A stretch of DNA of 55,126 bases from Patescibacteria group bacterium (GTDB taxonomy: Bacteria > Patescibacteriota > WWE3 > UBA101185 > UBA10185). The stretch covers positions 232,996-288,121 of the forward strand of contig JAFGOI010000004.1 of assembly GCA_016926555.1 (NCBI GenBank). Reading direction: 5' to 3'. The notes beneath the pieces are model-generated. The model ran no database searches. It saw only the letters and a list, made by a program, of their open reading frames with translations, and had not been told where the DNA came from. Position numbers and translations under genes: made by a program. Below, piece by piece: positions 9,439-18,535 of this stretch. Within the stretch, counting starts at the first letter, position 1. Each line of letters begins with the position of its first letter.

Positions 9439-9540
9439 TTAGGATTGCACCAACCCCACCTTTGGTAAATAAAAGCTGTTATCAAACAAAAACCCCTCAA
9501 TAAATTCTCGCATTTGTTTATAATATGCCTTAGGACCCCA
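9439..9540 (-). repeat. Right-end tail repeat, copy 3 (WGPKAYYKQMREFIEGFLFDNSFYLPKVGLVQS*)
   Basis: Exactly 102 nt again, diverged protein sequence, same CCTTAGGACCCCAG terminus. Confidence 0.9.
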
Positions 9541-9552
9541 GATTGAATTTTA

Positions 9553-10074
9553 TCAGTTGGTACTGGTTTTTCTAAAATCCAAATTTAGGTAAATCATCAA
9601 CACTTTGCAATTTTCAGTTTCAGATATAGATGCTGGAGTTGGACTAACTCCGCTAAAGTATTCGTATGCTCCTAAGTCAGGAAAAGACCCGTTTGGAGCA
9701 TAATTTCCGTCAAAATCTGATGAGTATCCAAGGTTAATACCCTTATCAATCGTGGGGCTATTCGGCTGTAAGTGAAAATTCTCATTGCCTAAATCTACAA
9801 AGAGAGGATCTGCTCCGAATTCGCCATCTCCACGAGCAAAACCTTCCTTTGCATCATCATATACAAAATAATATAAATGGTACTCGACAAAAAGATTTTC
9901 AACATCACATCCATATGTACCACTGCCAAGGTACATATAAGAGAACAAACCGGTGTCACTGGTAACATTGTATGCAAACTTATTGTTTCTAGCTCTACAA
10001 TTTCCAGTTCCTCCAACTTCTAATATGGTCGTTACAATTGTGGCGGAAGTTTGGTCATAGAAAAGATCGAAAGA
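9553..10074 (-). pseudogene. 5'-truncated fragment of a right-handed beta-helix/adhesin-like protein
   Basis: Open frame with no start (stop at 10075-10077): SFDLFYDQTSATIVTTILEVGGTGNCRARNNKFAYNVTSDTG...DPLFVDLGNENFHLQPNSPTIDKGINLGYSSDFDG...PDLGAYEY, typical C-terminus of parallel beta-helix proteins. Confidence 0.65.
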
Positions 10075-10357
10075 TTAAGCAATAAATAGACGTCACAAGA
10101 TATTCCATAGTGCTTTGGGGATAAAAGAGCCTCACGCGTATTATTTGCGAAGTGTTACGCTATATACATTTGTAGACTAGATTTTCTTTATAGTCTTTTT
10201 TTCTTTTTCTAATTCTTTCAGTTTTGATTTACTGTTGGATCACACATACACACTTTGGTTAATTCTGGATCTAACGGAACAAAATCATCAATAGATCTCG
10301 AAATGGGGTTATAAAACCTCAGTGACATGGGGATATTCTACCATAAACCTTAGTAGA

Positions 10358-11669
10358 TCAATTGTTTGGGTTGGTTATCTGATTTTGTACGTCCTCAACA
10401 GCCTCTCCAAAAGCACCTTGGGCATCATCTACAAGACCACCGCTTCCAGCACCGGTAATGTTGTCTATGTTCCCAACCACTGTCTCAGCACCCCTTGGGG
10501 TGAAAACCACTCCCGGAACATTTTTTAAACGCTCCTCATATACGGCTTGATTTCTCAACACCTCTTCCCGATACTCAGTCCATGCCTCCCGAAAACGCAG
10601 ACCCTCTCTATCAGAGGTGCTATTGTCATAATCATCAAGCCACCTCTTCAACCTAGTCTCCAGGCTGTCTCCAACGTCAGAAGCATGTTCTTGCCATGTA
10701 GCTCTCGCCTCTGCAGCATTCTGCCCTGTTTCCTCAAGGTACTTAAAAAAATCCTCAACCACAGCATCTACCACTACCGGATCTGTGCTATCCATAAACA
10801 CCTTTCTGTAATCACCTACGACCCTTTCTACGACCCCTTGTGCACCCCCTTCTTCAAAGTCTTGTTTTAGCAGATCGACCCCTCTAGTCATATCATCAAC
10901 AGCCCCTTCAACAGCAGCCCCACAACCTGCATTAATTAAAGACATACTCACAGCAACAGCTCCAAGAACAGCACTACCAAGTTTAGGCACTCTTCTCCTA
11001 CCAGGATCTGGAACATCTGGAATATTTGCTCCGGGAAATTCTTTATCCAAAAGACCAGCATCCCAGTTTTCCTCAACAAAATACTTCAATGCACCTGCAA
11101 ACGCATCACTTTTGGCTGCTTCATTACTATCACCAGCAACACCTGCGGCGGATGTCCATTCATGTACAATCATTTCAGAGGTATCAGCACCACTTGGAAA
11201 ACGTAAGACTACACGCTCCGGCTTACCATCATTATCCTTATCAAACATTGTTACTGCTGCTCTAGCCTCCAATGAGAAATATGTTAAACCACCGTCAACA
11301 GGACTAACAAATCCAATGGGAGTAGATAATTTTCCACCTCTACCTGTAGCACGTCTTCTAACACCATCAAGGGTATCCTCATGTACTACTTTTAACTCTC
11401 CGAAAAACTCCGATATACAAGTATCAAGTCGTTCCTTACTCTTACTGAATTCGGCATAACCCTCACTATACATAGAATAATAATAACACAAAAGCATATG
11501 TCGATACTCAAAAAGGATGTCTACCCCCCAAAGCACGATTTAAAGTAATATCGTCTACATATTCAGTATCCCTACCTATAGACAAACCCCAGGCAATACA
11601 AGTAATCTTTATACTCAATTCATAAGTTCCTAACTTGAAACCACCTGCGTAAGCTGCCGGCAGTTCATG
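10358..11669 (-). pseudogene. frameshifted, 5'-truncated gene for a hypothetical protein
   Basis: ORF 10358..11536 continues in another frame upstream: HELPAAYAGGFKLGTYELSIKITCIAWGLSIGRDTEYVDDITLNRALGGRHPF | EYRHMLLCYYYSMYSEGYAEFSKS..., frame change near 11518-11522; no start codon before the TAG at 11670-11672. Confidence 0.6.
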
Positions 11670-11690
11670 CTATAAATATTTTGTTAATTA

Positions 11691-12794
11691 GTGGATTTTT
11701 TTATTAGTATTTCGTACTATTCTGATATGGTTCGCATATTTAAAATTTCTGTTTACGCAATTCTCTTATTGGTTTTATCGTTAACAGCATTTGCTAATGA
11801 CTCAAATATAAGCACGCAATTGAAGGGGGTTATTTTGGAAGTTTTAGAAACCCATAAAGATGAGAATGGTAATTTCTATCAAAAGCTCAAAATCAGATTA
11901 AAAGATAGTTCGGAAATTATTATAGAAAATAATTCAAGTCTGACTGCAAAAAACATAGAGTACAAAAAAGGAGAAAAAATTGTTTTGCAGGAAGCCTATA
12001 AAACACCGGAGGGAGAGAGTATGTATGTTATCACGGATTATCAGAGAACTGGGCATCTGTATTTTCTTTTTGTTTTGTTTACTGTCTTTGCGATATTAGT
12101 TGGAAGAAAATACGGTTTGTATTCGCTTGTAGGTATGGCGTTTTCGTACCTAATTATATTTAAGTTTATACTTCCACAAATATTAGCAGGGGGTAATCCT
12201 ATATTGATAACTACAATTGCTTCGCTTTTTATTATACCTGTAACATTTTATTTATCTCATGGGTTTAATAAGAAGACTCATGTTGCTATAGCAAGTACGA
12301 TAGTGGTGTTAGTCATTACTGTTTTACTTACTGCGGTGTTAGTATCGGCGGCGAGACTTACAGGTTATTCTAGCGAAGAAGCTATGTTTTTGCAGGTGTC
12401 GAATGAAAAAATAAATATGAAGGGAATATTACTGGCCGGTATAATCATAGGGTTTTTAGGGGTACTTGATGATGTGACAGTTTCTCAATCCAGCATGGTT
12501 ATGCAGCTAAAAAGTTCAAATAGGGATTTGGGTACGTTGGAGTTGTATAAAAAAGCAATGGCTGTGGGCAGAGACCATATTACTTCAATGATAAATACGT
12601 TAATACTTGTTTATACAGGCGCTTCATTACCTCTGCTGCTGCTTTTTGTAAATAATCCGCACTCATTTAGTGAAATTATAAATATGGAATTGATTGCCGA
12701 GGAAGTTGTAAGAACTTTGATTGGGAGTATAGGGCTGATAACTGCGGTTCCTTTGTCTACTTTGTTGGCGGCTATTGTGGCTGAGGAAGTGTAA
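11691..12794 (+). CDS. YibE/F family membrane protein
   Basis: Signal/TM start, multiple TM helices, GILLAGIIIGFLGVLDDVTVSQSSMVMQL characteristic of YibE/F. Confidence 0.88.
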   Translation: MDFFISISYYSDMVRIFKISVYAILLLVLSLTAFANDSNISTQLKGVILEVLETHKDENGNFYQKLKIRLKDSSEIIIENNSSLTAKNIEYKKGEKIVLQEAYKTPEGESMYVITDYQRTGHLYFLFVLFTVFAILVGRKYGLYSLVGMAFSYLIIFKFILPQILAGGNPILITTIASLFIIPVTFYLSHGFNKKTHVAIASTIVVLVITVLLTAVLVSAARLTGYSSEEAMFLQVSNEKINMKGILLAGIIIGFLGVLDDVTVSQSSMVMQLKSSNRDLGTLELYKKAMAVGRDHITSMINTLILVYTGASLPLLLLFVNNPHSFSEIINMELIAEEVVRTLIGSIGLITAVPLSTLLAAIVAEEV

Positions 12795-12828
12795 CAAACA
12801 GGTTATATGGTGTTAAGTTGAGAGAAGA

Positions 12829-12856
12829 AACGACTCGGAAATGAGTCGTTTTTTTT
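12829..12856 (+). terminator. Rho-independent terminator
   Basis: AACGACTC-GGAAAT-GAGTCGTT followed by TTTTTT. Confidence 0.9.
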
Positions 12857-13009
12857 CGCTGTTAAACATAATATGATGCAAAATTTTCTAAGTAGTTATC
12901 GAAAATCTGGTACAATTTGGAATGTTAGGTGAGAAATTTTTGCTTAAGCTTTTTCTCAGCATTTCTGCTTACATTTAGAATCGCTATAATATTGCTTAGT
13001 TATTAGAAG

Positions 13010-14245
13010 ATGAAATTTATGAAATTATTAAAAAACAAAAAGGTAAAAATAGTATTTGGGATAATATTGCTCGTTGGGGGATACTTATTGTATAGGCATT
13101 ATTCCGACAAAAATCAGACCGTATCAGAAGAGCAAATAAACATTCCCGTAGAGGTTAAAAGAGGAAATATAAAAGAAACTGTGTCCGCATCCGGGCAGAT
13201 TGAAACCGCTAATTATTTGGCAGTAACCACAAGTGTTAATGGTATAGTCAAAAAAGTTTTTGTAAGTGAGGGCGATGTTGTTACAAAAGGACAGTCTATT
13301 ATGGAAATTACTCTAAATTCTGATGGAGAAGAAAGCAGGGCATCGGCGTGGGCTTCATATCTTTCCGCGAAAAGTTCTTTGGAGAGCGCAAAGAATCAGT
13401 TAATTACTCTTGAGACCGCATTAATTAATGCTGAAGAGGATTTTGAGGACGAAAAAGAACAAAACAGTTATCAAACACACGACGAAAGGATAGCATACAC
13501 TTTAGCTGAAAATGCATGGGAGGTAGCTAAATTTAATTATGATAGTCAGGAAGATTCAATTGCTCAGAAACAAATAGCATTAAACAAAGCTTGGCTGACA
13601 TATCAGGCACAATCACCAACAATAGTTGCACCTTCTAGCGGTACTATAGCAAACATAGTTGTTGTGGAGGGTATGGAAATTACCAACTCGCTTTCTGAAA
13701 GGACATCTTCTACTGTCGCATCAATAAGAAATGAAGGGTCTCCAATTGCGTCAGTAAATATCAGCGAAGTGGATATAAACAAGATTGAAGTAGGACAAAA
13801 AGCCGAATTAACCTTAAATAGTATAAAAGACACAATTTTTACAGGTATGGTTGTTGGAATTGACAAGATTGGAGTTTCTTCAAGCGGAGTTTCAAATTAT
13901 CCGGTTATAATAAAATTTGATGAAAATTCAGATGAAGTTCTGCCAAACATGGGAGTTGATGCCGATATTATCATCCAGGAGAAAGAAAATGTCTTGTATG
14001 TACCAAGTGCAGCAATTTTATCTATGCGCGGGAATACAATGTTGCGTGTAAATGGGCAGGAAAGACCGGTACAAGTTGAAACTGGAATATCAACAAATGA
14101 TTACACCGAAATAATCTCCGGAGTTGAAGAAGGCACTGAGATATTGATGACTACGCTCCCAACAAACGGATTTACTTCAACTTCAGATAGTAATGAACAG
14201 GACCGCCCAAGAGGTGTGTTCTTTGGTCCAGGTGGCGGGAGGTAA
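13010..14245 (+). CDS. periplasmic adaptor (HlyD/MacA-like)
   Basis: TM anchor, KRGNIKETVSASGQIE...VNGIVKKVFVSEGDVVTKGQ, barrel-sandwich hybrid and hairpin. Confidence 0.88.
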   Translation: MKFMKLLKNKKVKIVFGIILLVGGYLLYRHYSDKNQTVSEEQINIPVEVKRGNIKETVSASGQIETANYLAVTTSVNGIVKKVFVSEGDVVTKGQSIMEITLNSDGEESRASAWASYLSAKSSLESAKNQLITLETALINAEEDFEDEKEQNSYQTHDERIAYTLAENAWEVAKFNYDSQEDSIAQKQIALNKAWLTYQAQSPTIVAPSSGTIANIVVVEGMEITNSLSERTSSTVASIRNEGSPIASVNISEVDINKIEVGQKAELTLNSIKDTIFTGMVVGIDKIGVSSSGVSNYPVIIKFDENSDEVLPNMGVDADIIIQEKENVLYVPSAAILSMRGNTMLRVNGQERPVQVETGISTNDYTEIISGVEEGTEILMTTLPTNGFTSTSDSNEQDRPRGVFFGPGGGR

Positions 14246-14248
14246 GGT

Positions 14249-14953
14249 GTGATTGAAGTAAAAGATGTTACAAAAATCTACAAAAATGGTGTAGTTGAGA
14301 CAAGAGCATTAAACGGTGTCAGCTTCAAAGTTGAAAAAGGTGAGTTCGTTTCAATTATTGGCCCTTCCGGTTCCGGGAAATCCACTTTAATGCATATTTT
14401 AGGCGCTTTGGATGTTCCTACCTCCGGTGAATATGTACTCAATAACACAAGTGTTAAGAAAATGGATGAGGATAAATTGGCTGAAATCAGAAATAAAGAA
14501 ATTGGATTTGTATTTCAGGCGTATAACTTGCTGGCGAGGAATTCGTCAATAAAAAATGTTTCTCTTCCAATGATGTATGGGGATGTGCCTAAAAAAGAAA
14601 GATATGAACGCGCAAAAAAAGCTTTATTCGGCGTAGATTTGGAAGATAAACTGCAAAATACACCCAATCAATTATCCGGAGGACAAAAGCAACGAGTTGC
14701 TATTGCGCGAGCTTTAATTATGAATCCAAGTATAATTTTGGCAGATGAACCAACAGGTAATCTCCCGACGAATCAAAGTAGTGAGATAATGGATATTTTT
14801 GATGAATTAAATAAAAAGGGCCACACGATAATAGTAATCACACATGAAGATGAAATAGCCGCGAGGACAAAAAGAGTAATCACGTTGGTAGACGGAAAGA
14901 TAATCAGCGATAAAAAAGGTAAACATGAAAGGATAGAACATGCAATTGATTGA
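14249..14953 (+). CDS. ABC transporter ATP-binding protein (MacB/LolD-like)
   Basis: [50 protein letters not shown]. Confidence 0.95.
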   Translation: MIEVKDVTKIYKNGVVETRALNGVSFKVEKGEFVSIIGPSGSGKSTLMHILGALDVPTSGEYVLNNTSVKKMDEDKLAEIRNKEIGFVFQAYNLLARNSSIKNVSLPMMYGDVPKKERYERAKKALFGVDLEDKLQNTPNQLSGGQKQRVAIARALIMNPSIILADEPTGNLPTNQSSEIMDIFDELNKKGHTIIVITHEDEIAARTKRVITLVDGKIISDKKGKHERIEHAID

Positions 14954-16163
14954 ACTATTTGAAGAAAGTGTATCTGTTTTAAGGACAAATAAACTAAGAA
15001 CCGCTTTATCTGCGCTGGGTATTATTATTGGAATTGCCTCAGTTATAACATTGATGACTTTAGGTGCGGCAAGTCAAAAGAGTGTGACCGAAAGAATACA
15101 GTCTTTGGGTGCGAATCTTCTAACTGTATCGCCAGGTTCTCAGCAGGATCGTGGGGATTTTTTGCGTAGTTCCGGCAGCGGGGGAACGACACTTACGTAT
15201 GATGATGCGGAAGCTTTAGCAACTTCACAGAGAATTACAACTGTAGATAAGGTAGCGGGTGTTTATAGTGGAAACGCGCAAGTTTCATATGGATCAGAGA
15301 ACGATAATATACAGATAGCCGGTATAACCGAAAATTATTTTGAACTCAGAAATATAGAATTACTTACAGGTCAGCCAATTACAGAGCAGGACAACCTTTT
15401 GATGAGAAAAGTAATAATAATCGGTGAGAGTATGCTAGAGGATTTAATGGAAGGAGTTGTAAATCCTGTTGGTGAAACTATTCGGATAAACGGCGATACA
15501 TACACAATAATTGGTGTTATTGAAGAAACGGAAAGCTTCGGGTTTCAGGGAAATACAGCTTATATTCCACTATTTACAGCTCAGCACATATTATTTGGTG
15601 TGGATTATGTCAGTCAGATATATGTTGGCGCAAAAAGTGAAGATATCATGGAGGAGGCCGAAAATCAGATTGGATGGTTTTTATTAGAGAGACATGGTTT
15701 AGATACTCCGGATGACGCTGACTTTTCAATTTCTTCACAGGAGGATATTTTAGAAACAGTCAATGAAGTAACTCAGACATTTACTACATTGCTAACGGGT
15801 ATAGCCGCTATATCTTTAGTTGTAGGTGGTATAGGTATTATGAATATAATGCTGGTTACTGTAACAGAAAGAACTAGAGAGATTGGTATTCGTAAGGCGC
15901 TGGGCGCGAAACGCAGAATTATTGTTGTCCAATTTTTGATTGAATCTGTGATATTAACTTTTACGGGAGGTTTTGCGGGTGTTCTTCTGGGATTAGGAAT
16001 ATCAGCAATACTGACAAAAGTAATGAGTTTGCCAAGCGTTGTATCGTTTTCTTCTATTTTGATATCTGTTGTTGTATCCTGTGTGATCGGAATTGTCTTT
16101 GGGATTTACCCCGCGCAGAAGGCATCAAGATTACAGCCGATTGAGGCTTTGAGATATGAGTGA
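14940..16163 (+). CDS. ABC transporter permease (MacB/FtsX family)
   Basis: LRTALSALGIIIGIASVI...GGIGIMNIMLVTVTERTREIGIRKALGAKRR. Confidence 0.95.
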   Translation: MQLIELFEESVSVLRTNKLRTALSALGIIIGIASVITLMTLGAASQKSVTERIQSLGANLLTVSPGSQQDRGDFLRSSGSGGTTLTYDDAEALATSQRITTVDKVAGVYSGNAQVSYGSENDNIQIAGITENYFELRNIELLTGQPITEQDNLLMRKVIIIGESMLEDLMEGVVNPVGETIRINGDTYTIIGVIEETESFGFQGNTAYIPLFTAQHILFGVDYVSQIYVGAKSEDIMEEAENQIGWFLLERHGLDTPDDADFSISSQEDILETVNEVTQTFTTLLTGIAAISLVVGGIGIMNIMLVTVTERTREIGIRKALGAKRRIIVVQFLIESVILTFTGGFAGVLLGLGISAILTKVMSLPSVVSFSSILISVVVSCVIGIVFGIYPAQKASRLQPIEALRYE

Positions 16164-16190
16164 TTATACTGTCAAGTTTGTAGAGGTGAG

Positions 16191-16866
16191 TTATTTCTTA
16201 TACGGAATTTTAGATATTATGCCTTGTAGATACTTAACTCTTTCACAGATCTGTTTCGTGGTTTCAGGGCTTCTATACTGTTCGCTCCTATAATGCGGGT
16301 CCAAAAATATAATCTGTGGGTCGCTGGTTGTCTCAACAATGCAAAGGTTTTTCTTTCCCAGGAGGTCTAGCTCATTTTCTATTAGGTTTGGATTGTTATC
16401 CACAACGGCGATGAACTTGCGTGTGTTATTTGCTACCTCCTCGTGAGTTTCTAGGAAGGTACATAATTCACTTTCATCAAAATCTGTGAAAATGTCCCTG
16501 AGTTCGGAGTCTAAGTATCGTTGGATGACTGCCGCAGTTGGATACTTACCTCTAGGGCTATGAATTACTAGGTGGTGCTCTTCTGGGACAAAGCCAGGTA
16601 TATGTCCAAAGTAGTTCTTGAGAAAAAGGTAGCTCCGATGAGTTATATTGATATCTTTCAGTGATTGCTCTATTGACGAATTCGGGGGCTATTTTTTGAA
16701 AGACAGATACGGCGGCTTTTACTCTTTCTCTTCTTGAGTGTCCTGGAGAAGTTAGTGTGGCTATGTCGTCTTCAAAAGATGTGGCGCCATTTTCAGGCGT
16801 GTCCAAGTACACTTCCTCTACAATGCCTCTTACTTTTTCGGCGAATATAGACATTCTTTCGCGCAT
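16191..16866 (-). pseudogene. frameshifted hypothetical gene (two ORFs, one reading interrupted at a C5 run)
   Basis: N-part MRERMSIFAEKVRGIVEEVYLD...VFQKIAP joins, if one base of GGGGG at 16684-16688 is removed, to NSSIEQSLKDINITHRSYLFLKNYFGHIPGFVPEEHHLVIHSPRGKYPTAAVIQRYLDSELRD...KFIAVVDNNPNLIENELDLLGKKN... Confidence 0.75.
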
Positions 16867-17170
16867 GTGTGAATAATAGCATTACTATATTAGCTTTAGT
16901 AAGTATTTTACTGAGTTTTTGGTATTACTCCTTCAATAATATTTGCTGCGGAATATGGATCAAACTCGAATCCGAGTGCTTCAGCTTCATCAAAACTAAG
17001 TGAATCAGATAAGTAAAGTGATGCTTGCAGAGAAGGAATCCCCATGACGGCATCATGCCGTCCTCGTCAACTGGCGGGTTAAATTCTTTAAAATACAAAT
17101 CCTTTATATTTATCCGGTTTTTGAAATTTCTTTTACGTGCAATATAGTGGGTTTTAATTGAATTAGTTTG

Positions 17171-17216
17171 CTCCCCCGCTATGTAAAATGTGGTGTTTTT
17201 TCCACATAGCGGGGGA
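17171..17216. repeat. inverted repeat/hairpin, 14-bp perfect arms
   Basis: CTCCCCCGCTATGT ... ACATAGCGGGGGAG, with a second inner ATGTGG able to pair with the same right arm. Confidence 0.85.
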
Positions 17217-17226
17217 GCGGGGAAAT

Positions 17227-17409
17227 CTATTGCTCCAGATCGTAGAGCGATAAATTTCTCGCGCGGTTGTACGTCATTCTGTCGGGTCCCGCAGTTGCGG
17301 AGACCCACTTACCGTTTTTGTAGTATTTATCGCCCATTTTCAGGGCGAACACTTCTGGGTCCTGGGGGTGTTTCACGATTTCGATTCTTTTTTGCCTCTT
17401 TTTCTCCAT
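17227..17409 (-). CDS. small basic hypothetical protein
   Basis: MEKKRQKRIEIVKHPQDPEVFALKMGDKYYKNGKWV...; AAAGGAGAAGAGAG Shine-Dalgarno before ATG. Confidence 0.65.
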   Translation of the reverse strand: MEKKRQKRIEIVKHPQDPEVFALKMGDKYYKNGKWVSATAGPDRMTYNRARNLSLYDLEQ

Positions 17410-17635
17410 CTCTCTTCTCCTTTAATAGTTGGGTCTTGGAATGTGTGTACTATGTTACAAATTGAATAGGATAAAATCAACCACTTTGTCAAAAAACCTC
17501 CAAAAACCATAATTAAAACGAGTTTAAAAAGATTTGATTGGTGTTAGTGGTTTTATTAATAATAGCGGGGCCTATTATTCTCAAAAAGAGTTGATTAAGT
17601 ATTGTTCACCAAAATTAATATTGTATAGTGAATAG

Positions 17636-18505
17636 ATGAATGCCTTGGATAAGTGGTGTTTCAATTATGAATTTCACAAAAAACTTGAAGAAGTAGTTGC
17701 GCGTGAATATGGTATTAAGCCAACATTTTCCGATCTGATTTCCTGGGGATATACAACAAACGCCTATTTTATTGAAACAAAAAATAAGACTAAGAGATAT
17801 GTTGCTCGATTAACAAAATATTCACCTGCAAAAATAAAAGAAACAGAGAGGGATTTATTTATGACAAAATATCTTGCGGATTCTATACCAATTCCGAAAC
17901 TATTTGAGAATAAAAGAGGAGAACTAATTACATTTATAAAAAAAGAAACAGATAAACAGGGAGTGCTGTTGATGGAAAACGCGATGATGAGATTATCCGA
18001 ATATATAGAAGCGGTGCCCCCTTTCGATATGACGGATGATATTTATAAACAGGTGCTTGTAATGTTAAAAAAAGTGCACAGTCATACCATTCCGGATTAT
18101 GAATTTAGCGTTATTAATGAACCAAAAGTGGGTAAAAAAGAATATAAGTTATTGCACGGAGATCTCACCCCATCCAATGTGCTTGTAGCTCACGGAAAAG
18201 TTATTGTGATCGGCGACTTTGATGAATCATGTATAGGCCCAGTTGAATGGGATTTGGCAAAAACCCTTGTTTTTTCTTGGTTTAGAATGAAAGAAAGAAA
18301 ATTTACTGATGTTTTTGAGTTAACTAAGGAAGTTTACAGGGAAAACTTATTGCCGGATCTAATTTTAGAATATTCAAAAAATCATATTGAATATAGGCTG
18401 GATAATATAAATAGGCACAAGACTAGCTATGAGAAACCGCATGAATGGGAAGCGGATTACAACTTCACGAATAGTAAACTAGAAGAATTGCCACGCAATC
18501 TGTAA
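17636..18505 (+). CDS. aminoglycoside phosphotransferase-like kinase
   Basis: LLHGDLTPSNVLVAHGKVIVIGDFDESCIGPVEWDLAKTLV (APH/HSK2 catalytic and DFD motifs). Confidence 0.88.
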   Translation: MNALDKWCFNYEFHKKLEEVVAREYGIKPTFSDLISWGYTTNAYFIETKNKTKRYVARLTKYSPAKIKETERDLFMTKYLADSIPIPKLFENKRGELITFIKKETDKQGVLLMENAMMRLSEYIEAVPPFDMTDDIYKQVLVMLKKVHSHTIPDYEFSVINEPKVGKKEYKLLHGDLTPSNVLVAHGKVIVIGDFDESCIGPVEWDLAKTLVFSWFRMKERKFTDVFELTKEVYRENLLPDLILEYSKNHIEYRLDNINRHKTSYEKPHEWEADYNFTNSKLEELPRNL

Positions 18506-18535
18506 ATATTAGTCTCTTTTTTTACTTTTCTTGGT

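Noticed and set aside
3597-9600. CRISPR array as explanation of the repeats
   Set aside because: Repeats are 102 nt, kilobases apart, with gene-sized spacers and no cas genes.
3597-9600. Classical integron
   Set aside because: No intI-like integrase seen, tails do not obviously form attC-like palindromes, cargo includes minus-strand and multi-gene units; similarity to integrons is only conceptual.
10174-10203. AGACTA...TAGTCT-T8 hairpin as a terminator
   Set aside because: Only 6 AT-rich base pairs in a decayed region; too weak to list as a feature.
10322-11459. Plus-strand ORFs in 10322-11459
   Set aside because: Antisense to the more coding-like minus-strand reading (10358-11669), no recognizable motifs.
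11577-11600. AACCCCAGG near 11585 as a fourth junction copy
   Set aside because: Only a short motif match; the preceding sequence lacks the 102-nt tail and lies inside another reading frame.
17190-17465. Plus-strand 91-aa ORF
   Set aside because: Begins inside the hairpin and is antisense to the SD-preceded 60-aa ORF at 17227-17409.
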